Below, piece by piece: positions 23,180 through 28,866 of a stretch of DNA of 28,866 nt. Origin of the DNA: DAIRVC01 sp036803025 (GTDB lineage: Bacteria; Chloroflexota; Anaerolineae; Anaerolineales; E44-bin32); contig DAIRVC010000014.1 of the NCBI GenBank assembly GCA_036803025.1, positions 1-28,866 on the forward strand, given 5' to 3'. Below the pieces are notes generated by a model. The model was not told the origin of the DNA, made no database searches, and worked only from the letters and a program-made list of their open reading frames with translations. Within the stretch, counting starts at the first letter, position 1, and each line of letters starts with the position of its first letter. The position numbers and the translations under genes were made by a program.

Positions 23180-24709
23180 ATGGACCGAGGTCCTCAGACG
23201 GGCGCCTGGAAGGGCCTGGTTGCCCCGCTGCTGGTGCTGGCTTTGGCGGCGCTGGCCTGCAACTCGCCCTCCCCGGCCACCGATGTGCCGGCGACGGCCG
23301 CGCCGGCCGGGCCGGTAGCAGCGCCGAGCGTGGACGACCTGGCCCACGCCACCGTTCAGATCCTGGCCCTGGAAATGCGCGGCGGCAACCGGGTGCCGGT
23401 CTGGTCGGGCTCCGGCAGCATCATCCACCCCAACGGCCTGGTCCTGACCAACGCCCACGTGGTCGACGACCGCTACGGGGACTACACCGACCTGGGTGTG
23501 GCCGTCCTGGTCGATGCCGATAGCCCACCTGAGTTGCTCTACCTGGCCGAGATCGCCAGCGTCGACTACGGCCTCGATCTGGCCGTCGTTCGCATCACCA
23601 GCGACCTGCAGGGCAACCCGGTCACGCCCGATCTGCCCTACATCAATGTCGGCGACTCTGACGCCGTACACATCGGCGACAGCCTGCAGATCCTCGGCTA
23701 TCCGGGCATCGGCGGGGACACGATCACGTTCACCGAGGGCGTGGTCAGCGGTTTCACCACCGAGCGCAATGTCGACGGGCGTGCCTGGATCAAGACCGAT
23801 GCCACGATCGCCGGGGGCAACAGCGGCGGGATGGCTGCCAACGCCGCCGGCGAGCTGGTCGGCATCCCAACCCAGGCCTCCTCGGGCGCCGAGGACGCCG
23901 ACGTCGTCGACTGCCGCCTGATCGCCGATACCAACGGCGACGGACGGATCAACAACAGCGATACTTGCGTCCCGATAGGCGGGTTTATCAACGGCCTTCG
24001 GCCGGTCAATCTGGCACTGCCCTTGATCGAGGCCGCCCGCCAGGGCGCTGTCTACCAGGCCGGCCCGGCCGCCAGTCCGCCCCCCAGCGGAGCGTTCGAT
24101 CTCAGCAACACCCTGCTCTCCAACCTGGTATTCGCCGATGGAGTCACCTCCGATGATCGGCCCACAACGGTGTACGACGCCTTGCCGGCCGGCGTCACCT
24201 CCGCCTGCGCCTTCTGGGACTACCAGGCCATGGCCGACGGCATGCGCTGGTCGGCCTACTGGTTCGTCGACCGTGAGCTCGAGCAGGACGGCAGCATGCT
24301 CGATCAGACCTGGAGCGGCGGCGCCCGCGGCAACTGGTGGGTGTGCGTCTACAACGATGGCGGGCTGCGCGACGGGCTGTACGAGGTCGTCCTCGAGGTC
24401 GAAGGCGAGGTCTTGATCAACGATGCCGTCTACGTTGGCGGGACACATCCGCCGATCCGCTTCACGCTGAACAACTCCTCGACCACGACGGCGTACTACG
24501 TGTTCATCTCGCCGACCGAGGCACAGAATTGGGGCCAGGACGATCTGGGCGACACGGAGGTGCTCCCCGCCGGCGGCTCGCGCGTATTCGACCTGCCGGC
24601 TGGGGTATACGATCTTCTGGTGGTTGACTCACAGCTCAATCGCCTGGTCGAGGAGTACGGGCTCGACCTGACAGCCGATGCCGGCTTCACCTTTCCGGTC
24701 GACGGCTGA
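23180..24709 (+). CDS. surface lipoprotein with trypsin-like (DegP-type) protease domain
   Basis: This 509-residue protein has a lipoprotein signal ending ALAALAC (C31), a Pro/Ala linker, and a trypsin-like domain with the full catalytic triad: H93 in TNAHVV, D133 in LDLAVVRI and S215 in GGNSGG. Just after the serine it carries DTNGDGRINNSD (250-261), an EF-hand/dockerin-type calcium loop, between C245 and C263. A middle domain (about 300-415) with AFWDYQAMADGMRWSAYWF follows, unknown to me. The last 80 residues are a variant of a domain that recurs in the two next genes. The ATG at 23180 is chosen because GGAG lies upstream and it directly precedes the signal peptide. No PDZ domain is seen, unlike classic DegP. 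Confidence 0.9.
   Translation: MDRGPQTGAWKGLVAPLLVLALAALACNSPSPATDVPATAAPAGPVAAPSVDDLAHATVQILALEMRGGNRVPVWSGSGSIIHPNGLVLTNAHVVDDRYGDYTDLGVAVLVDADSPPELLYLAEIASVDYGLDLAVVRITSDLQGNPVTPDLPYINVGDSDAVHIGDSLQILGYPGIGGDTITFTEGVVSGFTTERNVDGRAWIKTDATIAGGNSGGMAANAAGELVGIPTQASSGAEDADVVDCRLIADTNGDGRINNSDTCVPIGGFINGLRPVNLALPLIEAARQGAVYQAGPAASPPPSGAFDLSNTLLSNLVFADGVTSDDRPTTVYDALPAGVTSACAFWDYQAMADGMRWSAYWFVDRELEQDGSMLDQTWSGGARGNWWVCVYNDGGLRDGLYEVVLEVEGEVLINDAVYVGGTHPPIRFTLNNSSTTTAYYVFISPTEAQNWGQDDLGDTEVLPAGGSRVFDLPAGVYDLLVVDSQLNRLVEEYGLDLTADAGFTFPVDG
24458..24706 (+). other. copy A of the recurring ~80-residue domain (protease C-terminus)
   Basis: This is the most diverged copy: ISPTEAQNWGQDDLGDTEV aligns with ISPxTDQYWGDDWLGSTE of the other copies, and PAGVYDLLVVDSQ with PGxWDMRAxxCDQ. 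Both cysteines of the other copies are replaced (Tyr and Asp). Confidence 0.75.
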
Positions 24710-24852
24710 GTCGGTCGGTCCGGGTTGTTGCACACTTCCCGGGCCTGCTTGCATAGCAAGAAGTACCCGATTGTGACGGCAGAATCCCAGGCGCCCGGCA
24801 GAAGACCGGCCGGCCCTCGGCTTGCTGCAATGAGATTGTAAGGCCCAGGCGC

Positions 24853-24881
24853 TTGCGCGCCGTGCGGCGCGCTCATATACT
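24853..24881 (+). promoter_or_regulatory. promoter of the first small lipoprotein
   Basis: TTGCGC (24853-24858) and TATACT (24876-24881) have a 17-base spacer. Transcription would start near 24888. The gap 24710-24943 otherwise contains short hairpins (CTTGC-ATA-GCAAG near 24750) and no gene. Confidence 0.5.
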
Positions 24882-24943
24882 GGCGACTATGAGGAATCGG
24901 CGCGATCCGGAAGACACGCGGCGACTTCCACCAGGAGGAGAAG

Positions 24944-25288
24944 ATGCACAAACCGTTCCGCTGGCTCCCTGTGATCCTGGTCGGCCTGGCGGTGATCGCG
25001 GCCAGCCTGGCTTGCTCGTTCGGCTCGTCGGGCCAGGATTCCGGCGTCACGTTGGTCAATCGGTCCGACAGCACCATCTGCTTCGTTCAGATGAGCCCGG
25101 CCACGGACCAGTATTGGGGCGACGATTGGCTGGACTCCGCGGAGACGATCGACCCCGGTGATTCACGCAGCTTCGACGTTGAGCCCGGGGTATGGGACCT
25201 GCGTGCAATGACCTGTGACCAGGTCACCATCGACGAAGAGCGCCAGGTCACGGTCCCCGACAGCGGTTACCAGTGGATTGTGGAATAG
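24944..25288 (+). CDS. small lipoprotein with one recurring ~80-residue domain
   Basis: This 114-residue protein has a lipoprotein signal ending AASLAC (C24), a short Gly/Ser linker, and one copy of the recurring domain (residues 35-114). The core is MSPATDQYWGDDWLDSAE followed by FDVEPGVWDLRAMTCDQ. C46 and C91 are 45 residues apart, as in the related copies, and probably form a disulfide. The ribosome binding site is AGGAGGAG. I recognise no family. The next gene is a longer paralogue with a nearly identical signal peptide. It probably sits on the outer face of the cell membrane. Confidence 0.83.
   Translation: MHKPFRWLPVILVGLAVIAASLACSFGSSGQDSGVTLVNRSDSTICFVQMSPATDQYWGDDWLDSAETIDPGDSRSFDVEPGVWDLRAMTCDQVTIDEERQVTVPDSGYQWIVE
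25046..25285 (+). other. copy B of the recurring ~80-residue domain
   Basis: Core TDQYWGDDWL with cysteines at residues 46 and 91 of its protein. It aligns without gaps over most of its length to copy C. Confidence 0.8.
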
Positions 25289-25395
25289 TGTAGCCAGCAC
25301 TCCGAATCGCTCACGGTGTGCAGGTTCTCAACCGAACCGACGAGGAGACCGGCGTGATCCGGAACTCACTCGCAAAGACACTCCAGGAGAAGAAG

Positions 25396-26112
25396 ATGTC
25401 GAAATCGTACCGCCGGCTTCCGTTGATCTTGTTCGGCCTGGCACTGATCGCCGCCAGCATGGCCTGCTCGTTCCTGTCGCCCGCCGAGCCGACCGCTACG
25501 CAGGCGCCGCCACCCACTCTCCCGCCGACGCTGCCGCCTCTCCCGACGCAGGCCCCGATCCCGACCTCCGCCCCAAGCGGCGCGGCCGTGATCACCATGA
25601 TCAACCAGTCGGGCGAGACCATCTGCTACGTCAACATCAGCCCGGTGACGGACCAATATTGGGGTGACGATTGGCTCGGGTCGACCGAGATGGTCGCCAG
25701 CGGCGAATCGCATACTTTCGAGGTCGAACCGGGCGGCTGGGATATGCGCGCCCTCAACTGCGACCAGGACACGATCGACGAGGACCGCCAGATCGAGATC
25801 ACGGCCAGCGGGTATACGTGGACCGTTCCGCGGCGCGCCCAGGTTCCGCAGGGCGCTCCCACGCTGCGTCTGGTCAACAACTTGACGGTCGACATCTGCT
25901 TCGTCAACATCAGCCCGAGCACCGACCAGTACTGGGGCCCCGACTGGCTCGGATCCGACTTCATCCCCGCCGGCGGCTCCCACGACTTCGCCGTCCCGCC
26001 CGGCCAGATGTACGACATGCGGGCGCTTGACTGCTCGCAGAACGTCCTGGCCGACGAGCGCGGCATCGATATCTCCAACACCCTGACCACCTGGACGCTC
26101 TCTCCGCAGTAG
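25396..26112 (+). CDS. lipoprotein with two recurring ~80-residue domains
   Basis: This 238-residue protein has a lipoprotein signal ending AASMAC (C24), a Thr/Pro-rich linker (about 29-62) and two copies of the recurring domain (66-145 and 157-238). Their cysteine pairs are C77/C122 and C168/C213, both 45 apart. Core motifs are SPVTDQYWGDDWLGSTE and SPSTDQYWGPDWLGSD. Its signal peptide (MSKSYRRLPLILFGLALIAA) and 5' leader are recognisably related to those of the upstream gene, so it arose by gene duplication plus internal domain duplication. Start at ATG 25396 with AGGAGAAGAAG upstream; the frame is open further upstream to 25318 but lacks a signal there. Function unknown. Confidence 0.83.
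   Translation: MSKSYRRLPLILFGLALIAASMACSFLSPAEPTATQAPPPTLPPTLPPLPTQAPIPTSAPSGAAVITMINQSGETICYVNISPVTDQYWGDDWLGSTEMVASGESHTFEVEPGGWDMRALNCDQDTIDEDRQIEITASGYTWTVPRRAQVPQGAPTLRLVNNLTVDICFVNISPSTDQYWGPDWLGSDFIPAGGSHDFAVPPGQMYDMRALDCSQNVLADERGIDISNTLTTWTLSPQ
25591..25830 (+). other. copy C of the recurring ~80-residue domain
   Basis: Core TDQYWGDDWLGSTE with C77 and C122 of its protein; closest to copy B. Confidence 0.8.
25864..26109 (+). other. copy D of the recurring ~80-residue domain
   Basis: Core TDQYWGPDWLGSD with C168 and C213 of its protein; it has a slightly different C-terminal end (TLTTWTLSPQ) and an extra residue in the PGQMYDMRA turn. Confidence 0.8.
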
Positions 26113-26137
26113 TTACGGCACGCATCGGGTTGACCAA

Positions 26138-26176
26138 CGGCGCTCGCCGGGACCGCACGATCCCCGGCGAGCGCCG
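26138..26176 (+). terminator. strong hairpin terminator after the small lipoproteins
   Basis: A perfect 14-bp stem (26138-26151 with 26163-26176) with an 11-base loop, followed by GGCGTTTCTG, which has a short T-run. It lies 25 bases after the stop codon. Confidence 0.75.
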
Positions 26177-26203
26177 GCGTTTCTGCGTGCTGTGGCGCGC
26201 CGG

Positions 26204-26232
26204 TTTCCCCTCCGGGAATCCGGCACTATACT
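26204..26232 (+). promoter_or_regulatory. candidate promoter of lipoprotein copy 1
   Basis: TATACT (26227-26232) is a 5/6 -10 box 88 bases before the start codon. A weak TTTCCC lies 17 bases further upstream. The -10 box is at nearly the same distance as in the second gene copy. Confidence 0.45.
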
Positions 26233-26274
26233 CCAGGCGTGGAGAACCGCCTGTCACACGCTCCGCCCCCCGGG

Positions 26275-27351
26275 CGTTATCAGCCCAGACCGCTGTAGCC
26301 GCCTTAGGAGAAGAGACCCCATGTTCCGCTCCCACTCCGCCCGCCTGATCCTCGTCGTCCTGATGCTCGTCTCTGCCGCTCTGGCCTGCACCCCTCCCGG
26401 CCAGACCGGCGACGTCGATGAGTTCGTCCAGCAGACCATCGCCGCCCGTGATACCGCCGCCGCTGCCGCCCAGCCGGGCGGCGCCACCCTCCCACCCGCC
26501 GATACGCCCGTCCCGCCGGCCGCTGAGACCCCCGCCGAGCCGCCCGCCCCGACTCCCACCGTCGTTCACGTCCTCCGCCCCGCCAACCCCGCCGCCGTCC
26601 AGAGCTTCATGACCGACGTCTCCTCCGCCTCCACCGCCGGCGAGCGCCGCTCCACCGGCGACAACTTCGACACCAACCGCATCGAACGCCCCTTCACCGC
26701 CTCCGTCATGGACTACCAGCCCTGGCTCGACATCATCCGCGCTGAACTCAGCGTCGACTCCTCCTGGACCTACATCGTCATCTTCCTCGAAGACCCCCCG
26801 CCCGCCGATGCCCAGGCCACCTACGCCGTCGAGATCGACCTCAACCTCGACGGCCGCGGCGACTGGCTTATCGCCGGTCTGCTCCCGCCCTCCAGCGACT
26901 GGACCACCGACGGCGTGCGCGTCTTCCGCGACTCCAACGCCGACGTCGGCGCCGCCCATCCCATCCAGGCCGACAGCCCGCCCAACTCCGGCAACGGCTT
27001 CGACACCACCGTCTTCGATCAGGGCCAGGGCACCGATCCCGACGCCGCCTGGATCCGCCGCTCTCCCTCCGCTTCCGATCAGGTCCATATCGCCTTCAAG
27101 ACCTCCCTGATCGGCAACGATGAAGAGCTCCTGTGGGGCGTCTGGGCCGATGCCGCCCTCAACCAGCCCGGCTGGTTCGACTACAACGACCACTTCACCC
27201 CCGCCGAAGCCGGCTCTCCCATCGGCGGCAACTCGCTCTACCCCGTCCAGTCCCTCGCCTCCATCGACAACACCTGCCGCTGGGTCTACGACTTCACCCC
27301 CGTCGAAGAGCTCCCCGGCATGTGCTACGTGCCGCCAACGCCCACGCCGAT
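26275..27351 (+). repeat. direct repeat, copy 1 (leader plus most of the lipoprotein gene)
   Basis: This segment matches 27790-28866 at a constant offset of 1515 bases. It begins at CGTTATCAGCCCAGAC in both copies. By eye the block 26339-27308 is identical; differences cluster in the first 65 bases and after 27308. No inverted repeats or transposase flank it. Confidence 0.9.
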
Positions 27352-27652
27352 CCCAACGGGTTCGATCTCTGGGCGCGTTCTCCAGGGAACCACGTCGGCC
27401 GGGCACGAAGGGAACAACGTATCGCTCCACTCTGGGGGCTGCGGCGGCAGCGTGATCGCCTCGGCCACCACACCATCCGACGGTTCCTACAGTTTCACAG
27501 GTCTCGCCGCGGGTAACTACTGTGTCACCGTGGCACCCATAAACTGCGACTGGCAACCGACCGATCCGGCCTCTGGCCAGATCCCGGTCACTCTCGCGCC
27601 TGGCGAGAACAAGACCGGAGTCAACTTCAGAGGCTGGGATTCCCCCTGCTAG
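26321..27652 (+). CDS. lipoprotein with repeat-duplicated domain and SdrD_B/carboxypeptidase-regulatory-like C-terminus
   Basis: This 443-residue protein has a lipoprotein signal ending SAALAC (C24), an Ala/Thr/Pro linker (to about 85), and a large beta-rich domain (about 90-340). That domain includes YAVEIDLNLDGRGDWLIAG, an Asp/Asn-rich turn that could bind calcium, and LLWGVWADAALNQPGWF. I do not recognise its family. After a TPTPIPTG linker comes a prealbumin-like domain (about 347-443) with GSISGRVLQG and SYSFTGLAAGNYCVTVAP, typical of surface proteins. The ATG at 26321 follows AGGAG. The first 340 residues are nearly identical to the next gene, while the C-terminal domain has different codon use. 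It is probably displayed on the cell surface; its ligand is unknown. Confidence 0.85.
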   Translation: MFRSHSARLILVVLMLVSAALACTPPGQTGDVDEFVQQTIAARDTAAAAAQPGGATLPPADTPVPPAAETPAEPPAPTPTVVHVLRPANPAAVQSFMTDVSSASTAGERRSTGDNFDTNRIERPFTASVMDYQPWLDIIRAELSVDSSWTYIVIFLEDPPPADAQATYAVEIDLNLDGRGDWLIAGLLPPSSDWTTDGVRVFRDSNADVGAAHPIQADSPPNSGNGFDTTVFDQGQGTDPDAAWIRRSPSASDQVHIAFKTSLIGNDEELLWGVWADAALNQPGWFDYNDHFTPAEAGSPIGGNSLYPVQSLASIDNTCRWVYDFTPVEELPGMCYVPPTPTPIPTGSISGRVLQGTTSAGHEGNNVSLHSGGCGGSVIASATTPSDGSYSFTGLAAGNYCVTVAPINCDWQPTDPASGQIPVTLAPGENKTGVNFRGWDSPC

Positions 27653-27665
27653 ACCCGCACTTGAC

Positions 27666-27708
27666 CAGGCAAGCTCCCGGAGGCCGGCATGCCCCGGGAG
27701 CTTGCCTG
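27666..27708 (+). terminator. 15-bp hairpin after lipoprotein copy 1
   Basis: Arms 27666-27680 and 27694-27708 form a perfect 15-bp stem with a 13-base loop, 13 bases after the stop codon. There is no T-run after it. Confidence 0.65.
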
Positions 27709-27742
27709 CTCCGCGCTGCTATCCTGCTGCGCGCCTCCGCCG

Positions 27743-27748
27743 TATACT
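27743..27748 (+). promoter_or_regulatory. -10 box of lipoprotein copy 2
   Basis: TATACT lies 87 bases before the start codon, matching the position of the -10 box in copy 1 although the sequence between is mostly different. No good -35 is seen. Confidence 0.42.
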
Positions 27749-27789
27749 CGTGCCCCAAGCCGTGCATGTCACATTCGCGACTGCCAGGA

Positions 27790-28866
27790 CGTTATCAGCC
27801 CAGACTGCTGTAGCCGCCTTAGGAGAAGAGACCCCATGTTCCGCTCCCAGCCCGCCCGCCTGATCCTCGTCGTCCTGATGCTCGTCTCTGCCGCTCTGGC
27901 CTGCACCCCTCCCGGCCAGACCGGCGACGTCGATGAGTTCGTCCAGCAGACCATCGCCGCCCGTGATACCGCCGCCGCTGCCGCCCAGCCGGGCGGCGCC
28001 ACCCTCCCACCCGCCGATACGCCCGTCCCGCCGGCCGCTGAGACCCCCGCCGAGCCGCCCGCCCCGACTCCCACCGTCGTTCACGTCCTCCGCCCCGCCA
28101 ACCCCGCCGCCGTCCAGAGCTTCATGACCGACGTCTCCTCCGCCTCCACCGCCGGCGAGCGCCGCTCCACCGGCGACAACTTCGACACCAACCGCATCGA
28201 ACGCCCCTTCACCGCCTCCGTCATGGACTACCAGCCCTGGCTCGACATCATCCGCGCTGAACTCAGCGTCGACTCCTCCTGGACCTACATCGTCATCTTC
28301 CTCGAAGACCCCCCGCCCGCCGATGCCCAGGCCACCTACGCCGTCGAGATCGACCTCAACCTCGACGGCCGCGGCGACTGGCTTATCGCCGGTCTGCTCC
28401 CGCCCTCCAGCGACTGGACCACCGACGGCGTGCGCGTCTTCCGCGACTCCAACGCCGACGTCGGCGCCGCCCATCCCATCCAGGCCGACAGCCCGCCCAA
28501 CTCCGGCAACGGCTTCGACACCACCGTCTTCGATCAGGGCCAGGGCACCGATCCCGACGCCGCCTGGATCCGCCGCTCTCCCTCCGCTTCCGATCAGGTC
28601 CATATCGCCTTCAAGACCTCCCTGATCGGCAACGATGAAGAGCTCCTGTGGGGCGTCTGGGCCGATGCCGCCCTCAACCAGCCCGGCTGGTTCGACTACA
28701 ACGACCACTTCACCCCCGCCGAAGCCGGCTCTCCCATCGGCGGCAACTCGCTCTACCCCGTCCAGTCCCTCGCCTCCATCGACAACACCTGCCGCTGGGT
28801 CTACGACTTCACCCCCGTCGAAGACCTCCCCGGCATGTGCTACCTGCCGCCCACGCCGACGCCCGT
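27790..28866 (+). repeat. direct repeat, copy 2 (to window edge)
   Basis: Second copy of the repeat starting at 26275. It may continue beyond the window. Confidence 0.9.
27836..28866 (+). CDS. lipoprotein, tandem copy 2, 3' end outside the window
   Basis: The first 343 residues are visible and nearly identical to the upstream 443-residue lipoprotein: the same signal peptide and C24, the same linker and the same beta-rich domain. Differences seen are at the start (SQP for SHS at residues 4-6) and near the end (EDLPG for EELPG, and CYLPP for CYVPP). Near the window edge the sequence enters a TPTP linker. Whether a prealbumin-like domain follows, as in copy 1, cannot be seen. It has its own -10 box and the same AGGAG ribosome binding site, so it is probably expressed. 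Confidence 0.88.
   Translation, partial: MFRSQPARLILVVLMLVSAALACTPPGQTGDVDEFVQQTIAARDTAAAAAQPGGATLPPADTPVPPAAETPAEPPAPTPTVVHVLRPANPAAVQSFMTDVSSASTAGERRSTGDNFDTNRIERPFTASVMDYQPWLDIIRAELSVDSSWTYIVIFLEDPPPADAQATYAVEIDLNLDGRGDWLIAGLLPPSSDWTTDGVRVFRDSNADVGAAHPIQADSPPNSGNGFDTTVFDQGQGTDPDAAWIRRSPSASDQVHIAFKTSLIGNDEELLWGVWADAALNQPGWFDYNDHFTPAEAGSPIGGNSLYPVQSLASIDNTCRWVYDFTPVEDLPGMCYLPPTPTP

Noticed and set aside
25961..27556. 531-residue Gly/Val-rich minus-strand frame, repeated at 27719-28708
   Set aside because: It is the mirror image of the C-rich codon use in the duplicated lipoprotein genes; its repetition simply follows the DNA repeat.
26275..28866. The direct repeat as a transposable element
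   Set aside because: There is no transposase, no terminal inverted repeat and no target-site duplication visible; a gene duplication explains it.

Overview
The window is GC-rich chromosomal DNA from a bacterium. The best guess is a member of the Chloroflexota (Anaerolineae-like). This is an inference from gene content: a Rieske/cytochrome b/cytochrome c operon with an extended b subunit, many small lipoproteins with Thr/Pro-rich linkers and a '[AG][LM]AC' lipobox, a large alpha-2-macroglobulin-like lipoprotein, and many TATAAT-type -10 boxes. No rRNA, phage, transposase or CRISPR locus was found. Coding density is high and no gene-free stretch exceeds 300 bases.

Left part (1-10445). A minus-strand respiratory operon (Rieske protein, cytochrome b, and a membrane-anchored cytochrome c cut by the window edge) encodes a bc-type quinol:cytochrome c oxidoreductase. 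Divergent from it are an RNase D-like 3' exonuclease and an MBL/beta-CASP hydrolase, a plausible RNA-processing pair. tRNA-Ser(CGA), a VOC protein and an LTA4H-type M1 aminopeptidase follow on the plus strand. Two paralogous membrane-anchored proteins and tRNA-Leu(CAA) lie on the minus strand, then the YchF GTPase on the plus strand.

Middle (10522-23024). A 1947-residue alpha-2-macroglobulin-like lipoprotein has lost its thioester motif and ends at a 32-nt perfect palindrome. Convergent to it is a long minus-strand series of mostly small housekeeping or accessory genes: DinB-like, DegV, a small lipoprotein, DUF1801, an ABM-like monooxygenase, a stand-alone Lrp/AsnC ligand-binding domain, an M29 aminopeptidase, an unknown acidic protein, VOC, a TPR-like protein and SurE. 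SurE is preceded by a possible 20-residue leader ORF.

Right part (23180-28866). This plus-strand surface-protein island is the most unusual section. It starts with a trypsin-like protease lipoprotein that carries an EF-hand-like loop between two cysteines. Two small lipoproteins follow. The protease C-terminus and these two lipoproteins share a recurring domain of about 80 residues (core TDQYWGDDWL), four copies in three adjacent genes, which I do not recognise. Then come two tandem copies of another lipoprotein gene, identical by eye over about 970 bp but diverging at both ends; the second copy runs off the window. Together these genes look like a fast-evolving, locally duplicated cell-surface module.
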